A stretch of DNA of 64,000 bases from Mycobacterium sp. OTB74. GTDB lineage: Bacteria; Actinomycetota; Actinomycetes; Mycobacteriales; Mycobacteriaceae. A program made the translations under genes and the position numbers. The notes under the pieces were generated by a model, which was given only the letters and a program-made list of their open reading frames with translations, was not told where the DNA came from and made no database searches. Location: contig NZ_JARXVD010000001.1 in the NCBI RefSeq assembly GCF_029892685.1, positions 496,001 through 560,000 on the forward strand. The letters run 5' to 3'. Positions 47,045 to 56,782 of this stretch are shown in pieces. Position 1 is the stretch's first letter. The number at the start of each line of letters is the position of its first letter.

Positions 47045-47845
47045 ATGACGAACATCGTGGTCCTGATCAAACAGGTCCCTGACTATGAGTCGGAGCGCAA
47101 GCTCAACGACGGCGACTTCACCCTCGACCGCGAAGCCGCGGACGCGGTGCTCGACGAGATCAACGAGCGCGCCGTCGAGGCTGCGCTGCAGATCAAGGAG
47201 AAGGAAGAGGCTGCCGGGGGCGCCGGCACCGTCACCGTGCTGACGGTCGGACCCGAGCGCGCGACCGAGGCCATCCGTAAGGCTCTGTCCATGGGCGCCG
47301 ACAACGCGGTGCACGTGAAGGACGACCAGCTTCGTGGCTCGGACATCGTCCAGACCGGCTGGACCTTGGCCCGCGCGCTGGGCACCATCGAGGGCGCCGA
47401 GCTGGTCATCGGTGGCAATGAGTCCACCGACGGTGTCGGTGGCGCGGTTCCGGCGGTCATCGCCGAGCTGCTGGGCCTGCCGCAGCTGACCTCTGTGCGG
47501 AACATCTCCGTCGAGGGCGGCAAGGTGACCGGTGAACGTGAGACCGATGACGGCATCTTCGGCCTGGAAGCCGCACTGCCGGCCGTCGTCAGCGTCAACG
47601 AGCGCATCGGCGAAGCCCGCTTCCCGTCGTTCAAGGGCATCATGGCCGCCAAGAAGAAGCCGGTCACCGTGCTGACGCTGGCTGAGATCGGGGTCGAGGC
47701 CGACGAGGTCGGTGTCGCCAACGCCAGCAGCAAGGTGCTGTCGTCGACGCCGAAGCCGGCCAAGGCCGCGGGCGAGAAGATCACCGACGAGGGCGAGGGC
47801 GGCAACAAGATCGCCGAGTTCCTGGTCGCCCAGAAATTGGTCTAG
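47045..47845 (+). CDS. etfB: Electron transfer flavoprotein beta subunit
   Basis: The 266-residue subunit (also called fixA) starts MTNIVVLIKQVPD and binds AMP. The ETF-beta signature is seen in VIGGNESTDGVGGAVPAVIAELLG and RETDDGIFGLEAALPAVVSV. With EtfA it accepts electrons from acyl-CoA dehydrogenases and passes them to a membrane ETF oxidoreductase (EtfD in mycobacteria), which is essential for fatty-acid oxidation. The ATG at 47045 is preceded at a distance by GAGGAGGA. It lies 49 bp upstream of etfA. Confidence 0.96.
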   Translation: MTNIVVLIKQVPDYESERKLNDGDFTLDREAADAVLDEINERAVEAALQIKEKEEAAGGAGTVTVLTVGPERATEAIRKALSMGADNAVHVKDDQLRGSDIVQTGWTLARALGTIEGAELVIGGNESTDGVGGAVPAVIAELLGLPQLTSVRNISVEGGKVTGERETDDGIFGLEAALPAVVSVNERIGEARFPSFKGIMAAKKKPVTVLTLAEIGVEADEVGVANASSKVLSSTPKPAKAAGEKITDEGEGGNKIAEFLVAQKLV

Positions 47846-47894
47846 CAGCTCGTCCCTATAGAAACTTCCACGAAAGACACAGAGGCAAATACGC

Positions 47895-48851
47895 ATGGCT
47901 GAAGTACTCGTGCTCGTCGAGCACGCCGATGGTGCCCTCAAGAAGGTGAGCACCGAACTGATCACCGCTGCCCGCGTGCTCGGTGAGCCGGCTGCTGTGG
48001 TGGTGGGTGCCCCCGGCACCGCCGCCCCGCTGACCGACGCCCTGAAGGCCGCCGGCGCGGCCAAGATCTACGTCGCCGAGTCGGCTGACGCGGACAACTT
48101 CCTGGTCACCCCCAAGGTCGACGTGCTGGAGGCTCTCGTCGAGTCCGCCGGCCCGGCCGCGGTTCTGGCTGTCGCGAGCACCGAGGGCAAAGAGGTCGCC
48201 GGCCGGCTGGCCGCGCGCCTGGGTGCCGGCCTGCTGGTCGACGTCGTCGACGTCAAGGCTGGCGGCGTGGGTGTGCACAGCATCTTCGGTGGCGCTTACA
48301 CCGTCGAGGCGCAGGCCAACGACGTGCTGCCGGTGATCACCGTCCGTCCGGGTGCCATCGAGGCTGCTCCGGCCGACGGCGCCGGTGAGGTCGTCAACGT
48401 CGAGGTTCCGGCCCAGGCCGAGAACGCCACGAAGATCACCTCGCGTCAGCCCGCTGTCGCCGGTGACCGTCCGGAGCTCACCGAGGCCAGCGTTGTGGTC
48501 GCCGGTGGCCGCGGTGTGGGTAGCGCCGAGAACTTCGCAGTGGTCGAGGCTCTGGCCGACTCGCTCGGCGCTGCCGTCGGTGCCTCGCGTGCCGCGGTCG
48601 ACTCGGGTTACTACGGCGGTCAGTTCCAGGTCGGCCAGACCGGTAAGACCGTTGCCCCGCAGCTGTACATCGCCCTGGGCATCTCGGGCGCCATCCAGCA
48701 CCGCGCCGGCATGCAGACCTCGAAGACCATCGTTGCGGTCAACAAGGACGAAGAGGCGCCGATCTTCGAGATCGCCGACCTTGGCATCGTGGGCGACCTG
48801 TTCAAGGTTGCCCCGCAGCTGACCGACGCGATCAAGGCTCGCAAGGGCTAG
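47895..48851 (+). CDS. etfA: Electron transfer flavoprotein alpha subunit
   Basis: The product has 318 residues (also called fixB). The N-terminal alpha/beta domain begins [19 protein letters not shown]. The C-terminal FAD domain shows [70 protein letters not shown] and [22 protein letters not shown], the ETF-alpha FAD signature. It partners with EtfB just upstream. A perfect intrinsic terminator 25 bp after its stop ends the operon. After this point the gene order departs from M. tuberculosis for about 11.5 kb. Confidence 0.97.
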   Translation: MAEVLVLVEHADGALKKVSTELITAARVLGEPAAVVVGAPGTAAPLTDALKAAGAAKIYVAESADADNFLVTPKVDVLEALVESAGPAAVLAVASTEGKEVAGRLAARLGAGLLVDVVDVKAGGVGVHSIFGGAYTVEAQANDVLPVITVRPGAIEAAPADGAGEVVNVEVPAQAENATKITSRQPAVAGDRPELTEASVVVAGGRGVGSAENFAVVEALADSLGAAVGASRAAVDSGYYGGQFQVGQTGKTVAPQLYIALGISGAIQHRAGMQTSKTIVAVNKDEEAPIFEIADLGIVGDLFKVAPQLTDAIKARKG

Positions 48852-48875
48852 TTCTCGCTGCGCAAGCTGACGCGG

Positions 48876-48910
48876 AACTGCCCCAAATCCTCGGATTTGG
48901 GGCAGTTTTG
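48876..48910 (+). terminator. Intrinsic terminator of etfB-etfA
   Basis: A 15-bp perfect inverted repeat (AACTGCCCCAAATCC 48876-48890, GGATTTGGGGCAGTT 48893-48907) closes through a tight loop and runs directly into TTTTG. It is the clearest rho-independent terminator in the window. Confidence 0.92.
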
Positions 48911-48950
48911 CGTCTGCTCGGCCAAGTAACGTTCACAGGAACTAGACGCG

Positions 48951-51749
48951 GTGGTGCCAATGTCGAGCCGGGGTCGGGAGCAGGGTCTGCGCGGTCGCGA
49001 CAGCGAATGCGCGACGCTTCGCCGACTCCTGTCGACCGTCCAGTCGGGCACCAGCCAGGTGCTGGTGCTACGCGGCGAGGCCGGCGTCGGGAAGACCGCG
49101 CTGTTGCGACATATCTCGGATGTCGCCGACGGATTTCGCTGTATCCGGGTGACCGGCGTCGAGTCCGAGATGGAGCTTGCCTACGCAGGCCTGCAGCAGC
49201 TGTGCGCCCCGATGCTGCATCATCTCGACGAGTTGCCGAAGCCTCAGCGCGAGGCGCTGGACGTGGCCTTTGGCCAGGGTGTCGGGCCGACGCCAGACCG
49301 ATTTCTGGTGGGGTTGGCAGTGCTCAGCCTGATGGCCCTGGCTACCAGCGACCAGCCCTTGATCTGCCTGGTCGATGATGCGCAGTGGCTCGACCAGGTG
49401 TCGGTGCAGACGCTGGCGTTCGTCGCCCGGCGGTTCCTGGCGGAACCGGTTGCCTTGCTGTTCGCGGCGCGCGATGGCGGCGCTGAGGCCCTGGCAGGTC
49501 TGCCGGAACTGACCATCACCGGGCTGTCCAACGTCGATGCCCGGGACCTGCTGGACTCGGTGGTGCTGGGACGGATCGACGAGCGGGTCCGCGACCGCGT
49601 CGTCGCCGAAACGCGCGGGATTCCGCTGGCCCTGCTCGAGGTGCCGCGAAGTGTTTCTGCGGCAGAGCTCGCCGGCGGATTCTGGAACATCGGCGGTGCG
49701 CGCAGCTCGGTTGGACAGGTCGAGGAAAGCTATATACATCGCCTCCGGTCGCTACCACCAGATACGCAGCTGCTGTTGTTCGTAGCCGCTGCCGAACCGG
49801 TGGGCGACGCAGCGCTGTTTCTCCGTGCGGCGGCAAATCTGGGTCTGCCCGTCGATGTGCTGGCGCCGGCTGAGGCGGCGGGGTTCATCGAGTTGGGACC
49901 GCGGATGCACTTCTGTCATCCGCTGATGCGTTCGGCCGCCTATCGCGCCGCAAACCTCAATCAGCGCAGGGCCGTACACCGGGCACTGGCCGAAGCAACC
50001 GATCCGCGGCACGACCCTGACCGTCGGGCCTGGCATGCCGCCAACGCTGCGTCAGGACCTGACGATGCGGTCGCCGCGGACCTGGTGCAATCCGCCGACC
50101 GCGCGCAGAGCAGGGGCGGAATCGCTGCCGCGGCAGCGTTTTTGGAACGTGCGACCGCGCTCACTTCGGACCCGGCCCTCCGTGCGGGCAGGGCACTGGC
50201 TGCAGCTCAGGCCAAGCGCGACGCGGCAGCACCGGCTGCCGCGTACGAACTTCTGGCGGTTGCCGAGCTCGGATCACTCACCGATCTTCAACGAGCACAA
50301 GTGGATCGACTGCGCGCCCAGATGGAGTTCGCTCGCAGTCGTGGGGGCGGTGCGGGGGCCGCGCAGCTCAGCGACGTCGTCCCGAAACTGCTTGCTGCAG
50401 CGAAACACCTTGAGGCGCTTGATGATGGCCTCGCGAGGGAGACGTACCTCGAGGCTCTTGCCGCTGCCATGTATGCCGGGAGGCTCGGTGAACCGGGCGC
50501 ACCGGTGCGGGTGGCCGAGGCTGCCGGTGCCGCGCTCGGCGCGCAGGAGAACCTACGTCGGCCGATCGACCTCTTGTTGAGCGGCGTCACGAGTCGAATC
50601 ACCACCGGCGGTGGGAGCGAACTGATGCGCACCGCATTGGAGCTCATGCGCACTCAGGCGCAGGACGGCGACGGCCAAGCCCTTCGGTGGATGTCGCTTG
50701 GCCTGGCCATTGTGCAGGAGTCGGCGCTCGGCGAAGTCTGGGACGACGTTGCCTATCGGGAACTGGCCACCGCTGCGGTTCGGCAAGCGCGGGAGGCCGG
50801 TGCCCTGGCCGTACTCCCGCCCGCACTCGCCTACCGGGCCGGCGTCCATGTCTTGGCCGGCGAATTCGCCATGGCGGCAACACTTATCGAGGAGGCAGCC
50901 TCGATAACCGCCGCAACGGACTACGCGCCGTTGCGGTATCACTCGCTTTCCCTGGCGGCATTTCGGGGCATCCCGGGTGAAGCGATCGGACTGATCGAGG
51001 CGGCTGCGGCCGAGGCCAGAGCCAGTGGTGAGGGCCGACTACTGAGCGTGACGGGGTTGCTGTCTGCCGTCCTGTACAACGGGCTCGGCCGATATTCGGA
51101 CGCTTTCGCCGCCGCCCGGGACTGCTGTGAATACGACGACCTCGGCTTCCACGGTTGGGGCCTGTTCGAACTGACAGAAGCGGCAATTCGCATCGGAGAC
51201 AAGGAGACTGCGGCGCGCGCGGTGCAGCGGCTGGCAGATCGTGCGGGCTCCAGCGGCACCGACTGGGGTCTTGGTGCGCTCGCAAATGCGCGAGCCCTGG
51301 TGGCCGACGACGAACATGCCGACGGTCTCTATTCCGAGGCCATCGAGCGGCTCGAGCGCACCGCTATCGCCATCCATCTTGCCCGGGCCCACCTGTGTTA
51401 CGGGGAATGGCTGCGCCGCATGAACCGGCGCGTGGCCGCGCGCGAACATCTCGGTGCCGCCTACGAGATGTTCCACCGAATGGGTGCCGAGGCCTTCGCC
51501 GAACGGGCTCGCCGCGAGCTGGTCGCCGCCGGGAGGAAGGTCCGCAAAGAACCGGTCAGCTCCGGTGACGAGCTGACGGCGCAAGAGGAGCAGATCGCCC
51601 GGCTTGCCGGCGAAGGTCTGACCAACCAGGAGATCGGTGCCCAGCTGTTCATCAGTACGCACACCGTCGAATGGCATCTCAGGAAAGTCTTCGTCAAGCT
51701 CGGCGTCACCTCGCGGCGGCAGCTGCGCAAAATCTTCCCGGCGAGTTAG
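48951..51749 (+). CDS. LAL-type LuxR family ATP-dependent transcription regulator
   Basis: The product has 932 residues. The N-terminal AAA-type ATPase has Walker A GEAGVGKT (residues 42-49) and Walker [14 protein letters not shown] long TPR-like helical middle (about 350-850) is rich in Ala. The C-terminal LuxR helix-turn-helix is [45 protein letters not shown] (about 865-910). LAL regulators act as inducer-sensing activators. The start is GTG 48951 or ATG 48960. It opens the accessory island after etfA and probably activates the following cupin/NAD-binding genes or the BVMO cluster. Confidence 0.92.
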   Translation: MVPMSSRGREQGLRGRDSECATLRRLLSTVQSGTSQVLVLRGEAGVGKTALLRHISDVADGFRCIRVTGVESEMELAYAGLQQLCAPMLHHLDELPKPQREALDVAFGQGVGPTPDRFLVGLAVLSLMALATSDQPLICLVDDAQWLDQVSVQTLAFVARRFLAEPVALLFAARDGGAEALAGLPELTITGLSNVDARDLLDSVVLGRIDERVRDRVVAETRGIPLALLEVPRSVSAAELAGGFWNIGGARSSVGQVEESYIHRLRSLPPDTQLLLFVAAAEPVGDAALFLRAAANLGLPVDVLAPAEAAGFIELGPRMHFCHPLMRSAAYRAANLNQRRAVHRALAEATDPRHDPDRRAWHAANAASGPDDAVAADLVQSADRAQSRGGIAAAAAFLERATALTSDPALRAGRALAAAQAKRDAAAPAAAYELLAVAELGSLTDLQRAQVDRLRAQMEFARSRGGGAGAAQLSDVVPKLLAAAKHLEALDDGLARETYLEALAAAMYAGRLGEPGAPVRVAEAAGAALGAQENLRRPIDLLLSGVTSRITTGGGSELMRTALELMRTQAQDGDGQALRWMSLGLAIVQESALGEVWDDVAYRELATAAVRQAREAGALAVLPPALAYRAGVHVLAGEFAMAATLIEEAASITAATDYAPLRYHSLSLAAFRGIPGEAIGLIEAAAAEARASGEGRLLSVTGLLSAVLYNGLGRYSDAFAAARDCCEYDDLGFHGWGLFELTEAAIRIGDKETAARAVQRLADRAGSSGTDWGLGALANARALVADDEHADGLYSEAIERLERTAIAIHLARAHLCYGEWLRRMNRRVAAREHLGAAYEMFHRMGAEAFAERARRELVAAGRKVRKEPVSSGDELTAQEEQIARLAGEGLTNQEIGAQLFISTHTVEWHLRKVFVKLGVTSRRQLRKIFPAS

Positions 51750-51912
51750 TCGGATCCGGGTCACGAGACTACGAACTTTCAAGGGTTCATCGCGGTTCAC
51801 CGAACGGCCATCCTGATATTCGTCCGCGAAACCTCTTGCAGCGAAGTGAGTTCGCGTGCAGAGGCGCGCTGTCACCCCGATGGTCCGATTCAAATCCAAC
51901 TGAGGAGCAACG

Positions 51913-52311
51913 ATGTTCGACACCGCCGACTTGATGAAGGCCATCACGACCATACAGGCGGTCAACCCGCCGTTCATTCCCGCCGATGCCCATGTGATGA
52001 CATCGATTATCGAGTGGCCGGCCGGCAGCACTGGAGCTCCACCCCATCGCCACCCGGGCGGACCGTCGTTCGGCTACGTGCTGGAGGGTGAGATGCTCTT
52101 CGAACTGGAGGGTGAACCGCCGCGGGTGATCAAGGCCGGGGAAGCGTTCTGGGAGCCCGGTGGTGACGTCATCCACTATTCGGATGCCAATAATTGCGCC
52201 GATGTACCGCTGCGGTTTTTGGTCACGATGATCTGCACGCCGGGCGTCCCGATGCTCGTGGTCGTCGACGAGGACGAGCTCGAAGCGCGAAAGGACCGGC
52301 GGGTTCGTTGA
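51913..52311 (+). CDS. Cupin-domain protein
   Basis: The product has 132 residues with a single cupin barrel: motif 1 PPHRHPGGPSFGYVLEGEMLFELEG and motif 2 PGGDVIHYSDANN. The metal ligands HRH, the Glu of motif 1 and the His of motif 2 are in place, so a metal-binding enzyme or sensor is possible. GAGGAGCAACG precedes the ATG at 51913. It sits between the LAL regulator and an NAD(P)-binding protein; no specific reaction can be assigned. Confidence 0.82.
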   Translation: MFDTADLMKAITTIQAVNPPFIPADAHVMTSIIEWPAGSTGAPPHRHPGGPSFGYVLEGEMLFELEGEPPRVIKAGEAFWEPGGDVIHYSDANNCADVPLRFLVTMICTPGVPMLVVVDEDELEARKDRRVR

Positions 52312-52401
52312 TGACTACGGACTTTCCGTGGTCCACCCGTCCTTGACCGGTGTCAGTGTTATAGCTGCACAATAGAAATCAACGACGGAAGGGTGTGTCA
52401 G

Positions 52402-53145
52402 ATGAAGATCACCGTGATGGGTGCCAGCGGCCAGATCGGTTCGAAGGTTGTTGCATTGCTCAAAGCCGCCGGCCATGACACTGTGGCCGCCTCCCGTGAA
52501 TCGGGCGCCGATGTCATCACCGGTGCCGGCCTGACCGAGGCACTGACGGGCTCCGACGTGCTGGTTGACGTCGTCAACTCGCCGGACTTCTCGGACGGGC
52601 CGGTGCTGGACTTTTTCACCACGTCTGCGACCAACTTGGTGGCCGCGGCCAAGGCGGCTGGCGTCGGACACTATGTCGCGCTGTCGATCGTGGGCTGCGA
52701 CGCACTGCCCGACAGTGGGTACATGCGCGCCAAGGTCGCTCAGGAACGGATCATCACCGAATCGGGGCTGCCGTACACGATCGTGCGCGCCACGCAGTTT
52801 CACGAGTTCGCCGAAGCGATCACGGCTTCGCTGACCGTCGACGGAGAGGTCCGGGTGCCCGAAGGGCTGATCCAACCGATTGCCGGCGTGGAGGTCGCGG
52901 CCGAAGTTGCTCGTGCCGCGCAGGCCGCGCCGGCCGACGGGATCGTCAACATCGGCGGGCCGGAGAAGCTGACCTTTGCGCGACTGGCGGAGCTGGCGTT
53001 GGCCCACCGCGGCGAGAACATGCCGATCGTGGTCGACCCGGCTGCTGTGTACTTCGGTACCAAGGTCGGCACAACAGGCCTGGTCACGGGCCCCGGCGCC
53101 ACTGTCGCCAGCACGCGACTGGATGACTGGCTGGCAGCGCAGTGA
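52402..53145 (+). CDS. NmrA-like NAD(P)-binding protein (atypical SDR)
   Basis: The product has 247 residues. The N-terminal Rossmann motif MKITVMGASGQIGSKVVALL, the absence of a YxxxK catalytic pair in the usual place and the VRATQFHEFAEAI segment fit the NmrA/HSCARG or NAD(P)H-sensing atypical SDR group. It may be a redox sensor or a reductase of small carbonyls. The ATG at 52402 is 8 bases after GGAAGGG; the GTG at 52393 lies within that site. It is convergent with the metallo-hydrolase across a strong terminator. Confidence 0.87.
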   Translation: MKITVMGASGQIGSKVVALLKAAGHDTVAASRESGADVITGAGLTEALTGSDVLVDVVNSPDFSDGPVLDFFTTSATNLVAAAKAAGVGHYVALSIVGCDALPDSGYMRAKVAQERIITESGLPYTIVRATQFHEFAEAITASLTVDGEVRVPEGLIQPIAGVEVAAEVARAAQAAPADGIVNIGGPEKLTFARLAELALAHRGENMPIVVDPAAVYFGTKVGTTGLVTGPGATVASTRLDDWLAAQ

Positions 53146-53172
53146 CCGAACTGGGCGGCTGACCCGCCGAGA

Positions 53173-53200
53173 ACGCCCCCCGGACATCTCCGGGGGGCGT
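53173..53200. terminator. Bidirectional terminator hairpin
   Basis: A perfect 12-bp GC-rich stem (ACGCCCCCCGGA 53173-53184, TCCGGGGGGCGT 53189-53200) with a 4-base loop lies 28 bp after one convergent stop and 25 bp before the other. Confidence 0.88.
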
Positions 53201-53224
53201 CTTCATGCTGAATCAGTGCAGCGG

Positions 53225-54139
53225 TCAGTAATCCCAGACGGCCGGCACGCACCGAAAGGCGTCGCCGACGGCCGCCACGTGGCAGACGGACGGGAACGGC
53301 AGGTGGGTGGCCACCAACGCCTCGCCCGTCGCCGCCAGTTCTCGTAGGAGACGAATCCGGACGCGGGCTGCCTCCGCGGGATCATGTTCGAAGCCGTTGT
53401 GCCACTCAGGGTTGTCGAATCCGGGTGCGAACACGGCGTCGCCGGCGAAGGTGAGTTTTTCGCTGCGCGATTCCAGGCGGACCACGCTGTGTCCGGGGGT
53501 GTGGCCGCCGGTGCGAGACAGGAGTACTCCCGGCGCCACTTCATACTCCGATTCGAAAGTCTTCAGCTGGCCGCGGTACTCGTCCAGGAACTGTGTCGCG
53601 ACCCGCTGAAGCACGTCCGGGATCGGCTGCGGCATGACCGTGCGCGAGAAATCAGGTGACTCCCAGAACTCGGCCTCCGCGGCTGCGGCGTGGACGCGCA
53701 GATCCGAACGCAGTCGCTCCTTCACGCCGTCGGTGATCAACCCGCCGACATGGTCCATATGCATGTGGGTGAGCACCACGTCGGTCACGGATGCAAGATC
53801 GACTCCTGCCGCCTCCAGCCGCTGGACTGTCTGACCGGCCCGCGGAAAGTCCGGGAACTCCAGCCCCAGCCCAGCGTCGACCAGAATCGTCCGGTCTCCG
53901 GTACGCACCACGACCACATTCAGCGGCCAGTCGACGATCTCGGGCGGCAGGAAGTTGTCGTCCAGCCAACCGGCCAGCGCAGCCGAGTCCGCATTGGTGG
54001 CCAACGTCGAGGCCGTGATCGGCAGTACGCCATCACTGATCACCAGTACGTCGATGTCGCCGACCTGTACCGCGTAGCGCGACGGAACCAACTCGTCCAG
54101 CACCGACTGACCGAGGTGGGAAATGTTGTCCAAGCTCAC
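53225..54139 (-). CDS. Metallo-beta-lactamase-fold hydrolase
   Basis: This 304-residue MBL-superfamily enzyme has the metal motif LTHMHMDHVGG (HxHxDH), further ligands in GGHTPGHS and FAGDAVF, and an initial strand TILVDAGLG. The layout resembles quorum-quenching lactonases and related hydrolases of lactones or thioesters rather than true beta-lactamases; there is no signal peptide. A lactone or ester substrate would fit the nearby Baeyer-Villiger-type cluster. The GTG at 54139 follows GAAGGAG. It is divergent from the ECF sigma gene. Confidence 0.88.
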   Translation of the reverse strand: MSLDNISHLGQSVLDELVPSRYAVQVGDIDVLVISDGVLPITASTLATNADSAALAGWLDDNFLPPEIVDWPLNVVVVRTGDRTILVDAGLGLEFPDFPRAGQTVQRLEAAGVDLASVTDVVLTHMHMDHVGGLITDGVKERLRSDLRVHAAAAEAEFWESPDFSRTVMPQPIPDVLQRVATQFLDEYRGQLKTFESEYEVAPGVLLSRTGGHTPGHSVVRLESRSEKLTFAGDAVFAPGFDNPEWHNGFEHDPAEAARVRIRLLRELAATGEALVATHLPFPSVCHVAAVGDAFRCVPAVWDY

Positions 54140-54355
54140 GTTGTCTCCTTCTGACCGAATCCTTCGGCAGCATCGTGGAATTGACCCTGCTCGGGGTTGA
54201 ACGCGAGCGGGACCGCGAACTCATCCATGGGGCCGCTCACTACGGATTTGGCTCCGTAGACCACGTACTTCCAATGGTCCGCTGGGGCGGCCACGCGAGC
54301 ACTCTGAATTCGGCGGCGCGACTTGCACTGTCACCAGCAAGGGGAGGTTTCGATC

Positions 54356-54940
54356 GTGACGGCAGTGCCCGCGCCGGACTCTGAACTCGCTGCCCGCTTC
54401 ATGGCGGGGGCCGAGCCGCTGCTCGACGCACTCGGGCGCGGTGCTCGCCGACTCACCCAGTCCGAGGTCGATGCCGAAGATCTGTTGCAGGACACGCTGT
54501 TACACGCCTATCAGGGCTACGCTTCGTTTCGGCACGGCACCAACCTCAACGCCTGGCTCTTTCGGATTCTGCATAACCGGTGGGTCAGCAGGCACCGCTA
54601 TCGGGAGTGTCGTCCAGCCGAGGTCCCACTCGACATGTTCAGCCACGGAGCCACCCGATTGGCGGCCGTCCGCCGCTCCGCCGAGGTGGAGTTGCTCGAC
54701 GTCATGCCGGATGCTGACGTCGAGGCTGCGCTGGCGGAGCTGCCCGAGGGGATCCGAACGGCCATGTACTACGTCGTAGTCGAGGGACATACCTACGTCG
54801 AGGCCGCCGCGTTGATGGGCGTGCCGATGGGGACGGTGATGTCGCGGGTATCGCGTGGCCGGCAGCGGCTGCGCATGGCCTTGTCTCATTTGGACCACCG
54901 CCGCAGGGGGCTTGGCAATGCAGAGGAACGCAGCGCATGA
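54356..54940 (+). CDS. ECF-type RNA polymerase sigma factor
   Basis: The product has 194 residues. Region 2 is DAEDLLQDTLLHAYQGYASFRHGTNLNAWLFRILHNRWVSRHRY. Region 4 is ALAELPEGIRTAMYYVVVEGHTYVEAAALMGVPMGTVMSRVSRGRQRL. It is close to the SigE/SigR-like group, but no anti-sigma gene follows. The GTG at 54356 lies 8 bases after AGGGGAGG; the in-frame ATG at 54323 overlaps that region and is less likely. It is followed 45 bp later by the BVMO gene, which it may transcribe. Confidence 0.9.
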   Translation: MTAVPAPDSELAARFMAGAEPLLDALGRGARRLTQSEVDAEDLLQDTLLHAYQGYASFRHGTNLNAWLFRILHNRWVSRHRYRECRPAEVPLDMFSHGATRLAAVRRSAEVELLDVMPDADVEAALAELPEGIRTAMYYVVVEGHTYVEAAALMGVPMGTVMSRVSRGRQRLRMALSHLDHRRRGLGNAEERSA

Positions 54941-54985
54941 CGGATTCATAGCGACTTATGGGGAAACCTTGCCAGGAACTGAAAC

Positions 54986-56782
54986 GTGTTCCAGTATGCA
55001 CCGATGGTGCATGACAGGAGTCTGGACGGCGGCGGCACGGCGTTCGACCCGGACGCACTGCGGCAGCGGTACTCCGAGGAGCGCGAGCGACGGCTGCGCG
55101 CCGACGGCATCGGCCAGTATGTCGAGATCGCGGGCCGGTTTGCTTCGTTCGGCGAAGACCCCTGGGCTGAGCCGGGTTTCGCCCGGGATCCGCTGACCGA
55201 CGAGGTCGATGTCGCGATCATCGGGGCTGGATTCGGCGGGCTGCTCACCGGCGCCCGGCTGCGTGAGCTGGGCGTGCAGAATCTGCGGCTGATCGACAAG
55301 GCCGCCGACGTGGGCGGCACCTGGTACTGGAACCGGTACCCCGGGATCGCCTGCGATGTCGAGTCGTACGTGTACCTGCCACTGTTGGAAGAACTGGGCT
55401 ACCTGCCGACCGAGAAATACGCCAAGGGCGCCGAAATCTTCGCGCACTGCCAGGCCATCGCCGAACACTACGATCTGTACCGCAACGCCTGCCTGCAGAC
55501 CGAGGTGCAGGAAATCCGTTGGGACCCGGCTGATTCGCGCTGGGTGATCCGCACCAACCGGGGTGATGCGATGCGGGCCCGGTTTGTCTCGATGGCCAAC
55601 GGGTACCTGCAGAAGCCGAAACTGCCTGGCATCGACGGCATCACGTCGTTTGCGGGCCATGCCTTCCACACCAGCAGATGGGACTACGGCTACACCGGCG
55701 CCGGTCTGGAAAACCTCGCCGACAAACGGGTCGGCATCATCGGCACCGGAGCCACCGCCATCCAGTGCGTGCCGAAGCTTGCCCAGGCGGTAGGCGAGTT
55801 GTTTGTCTTTCAGCGCACCCCGTCCACCGTCGATGTGCGGGCCAATGCCCCCACCGACCCTGTGTGGGCAGCGTCGCTGGCACCGGGTTGGCAGCAACGC
55901 CGGATTGAGAACTTCCAGATCCTCACCGCGGGAGGCGAAGCCGACGAAGACCTGGTCAACGATGCTTGGACCAGCCTGGCCAAACAAATGCCGATTGCCA
56001 AGGAGGGCACCGATCCGCGGGCATCGGCAGCTGAGTTGGCGGACTTCGCCAAGATGGAGCAGATCCGGGCCCGCGTAGACGCACTGGTGACCGATCGGGC
56101 GACCGCCGAGGCACTCAAACCCTGGTACGGCTACTACTGCAAACGGCCGTGCTTCCACGACGAATACCTGCAGGCGTTCAACCGGGACAATGTCACACTG
56201 GTCGACACCAATGGCCTCGGAGTCGAGCAGATCAATGCCCGGGGCGTGGTGGTTGCCGGCATCGAATACCCCTTGGACTGCCTGATTTTTGCCACCGGCT
56301 TCGAGGTCGGCACCGACTACACCCGCCGTACCGGTTTCGAGGTAATCGGCCGGGATGGAATGACGTTGAGCGACAAGTGGTCCGACGGTGTGCGCACGCT
56401 GCATGGCCTACACGTCAACGGTTTTCCGAATTGCTTCATTGCCAGCATCGCGCAGTCCGGCTTCACGGTGAATTTCCCGTATCTGATCGAGACGCAGTCG
56501 CGGCACACTGCCTGGGTGATCGCCTGGGCCCTCAAACACGATGCCACCGAACTGGAGGCCACTGCGGCTGCAGAAACGGAGTGGGTCGACACCGTGGTGG
56601 CGCGCTCCGGCGTCATCTCCGGTCGGCGTGAAGCCTGCACGCCCGGCTACTACAACCGCGAGGGGCAGGCCAGCGCCCGGCTCAACCAGGACAGCTTCTT
56701 CTTCGGCAGCCCGACCGAATATGCCGATATTCTGGCCGCCTGGCGTGATGCGGAAGCCATTGCAGGAATGGTGGTTACGTGA
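54986..56782 (+). CDS. Baeyer-Villiger-type flavin monooxygenase
   Basis: The product has 598 residues. FAD site: VAIIGAGFGGLLTGARL (about residue 76), then GGTWYWNRYPGIACDVES. The BVMO fingerprint FAGHAFHTSRWDY (FxGxxxHxxxWD) is followed by the NADPH site VGIIGTGATAIQCVP and the C-terminal FATGFEVGT. It resembles cyclohexanone/steroid-type BVMOs that convert ketones to esters or lactones with NADPH and O2. The GTG at 54986 is used; the ATG at 55004 lies within a 17-bp palindrome (54996-55012) and is an alternative. Its stop overlaps the ALDH start (GTGA). Confidence 0.93.
   Translation: MFQYAPMVHDRSLDGGGTAFDPDALRQRYSEERERRLRADGIGQYVEIAGRFASFGEDPWAEPGFARDPLTDEVDVAIIGAGFGGLLTGARLRELGVQNLRLIDKAADVGGTWYWNRYPGIACDVESYVYLPLLEELGYLPTEKYAKGAEIFAHCQAIAEHYDLYRNACLQTEVQEIRWDPADSRWVIRTNRGDAMRARFVSMANGYLQKPKLPGIDGITSFAGHAFHTSRWDYGYTGAGLENLADKRVGIIGTGATAIQCVPKLAQAVGELFVFQRTPSTVDVRANAPTDPVWAASLAPGWQQRRIENFQILTAGGEADEDLVNDAWTSLAKQMPIAKEGTDPRASAAELADFAKMEQIRARVDALVTDRATAEALKPWYGYYCKRPCFHDEYLQAFNRDNVTLVDTNGLGVEQINARGVVVAGIEYPLDCLIFATGFEVGTDYTRRTGFEVIGRDGMTLSDKWSDGVRTLHGLHVNGFPNCFIASIAQSGFTVNFPYLIETQSRHTAWVIAWALKHDATELEATAAAETEWVDTVVARSGVISGRREACTPGYYNREGQASARLNQDSFFFGSPTEYADILAAWRDAEAIAGMVVT

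Noticed and set aside
54975..54992. GGAAC-n8-GTTCC inverted repeat at the BVMO start
   Set aside because: It overlaps the GTG start and the likely ribosome site; arms of five bases are not significant without conservation.
54956..56404. 482-codon frame antisense to the BVMO gene
   Set aside because: It is a shadow of a well-supported flavin monooxygenase.
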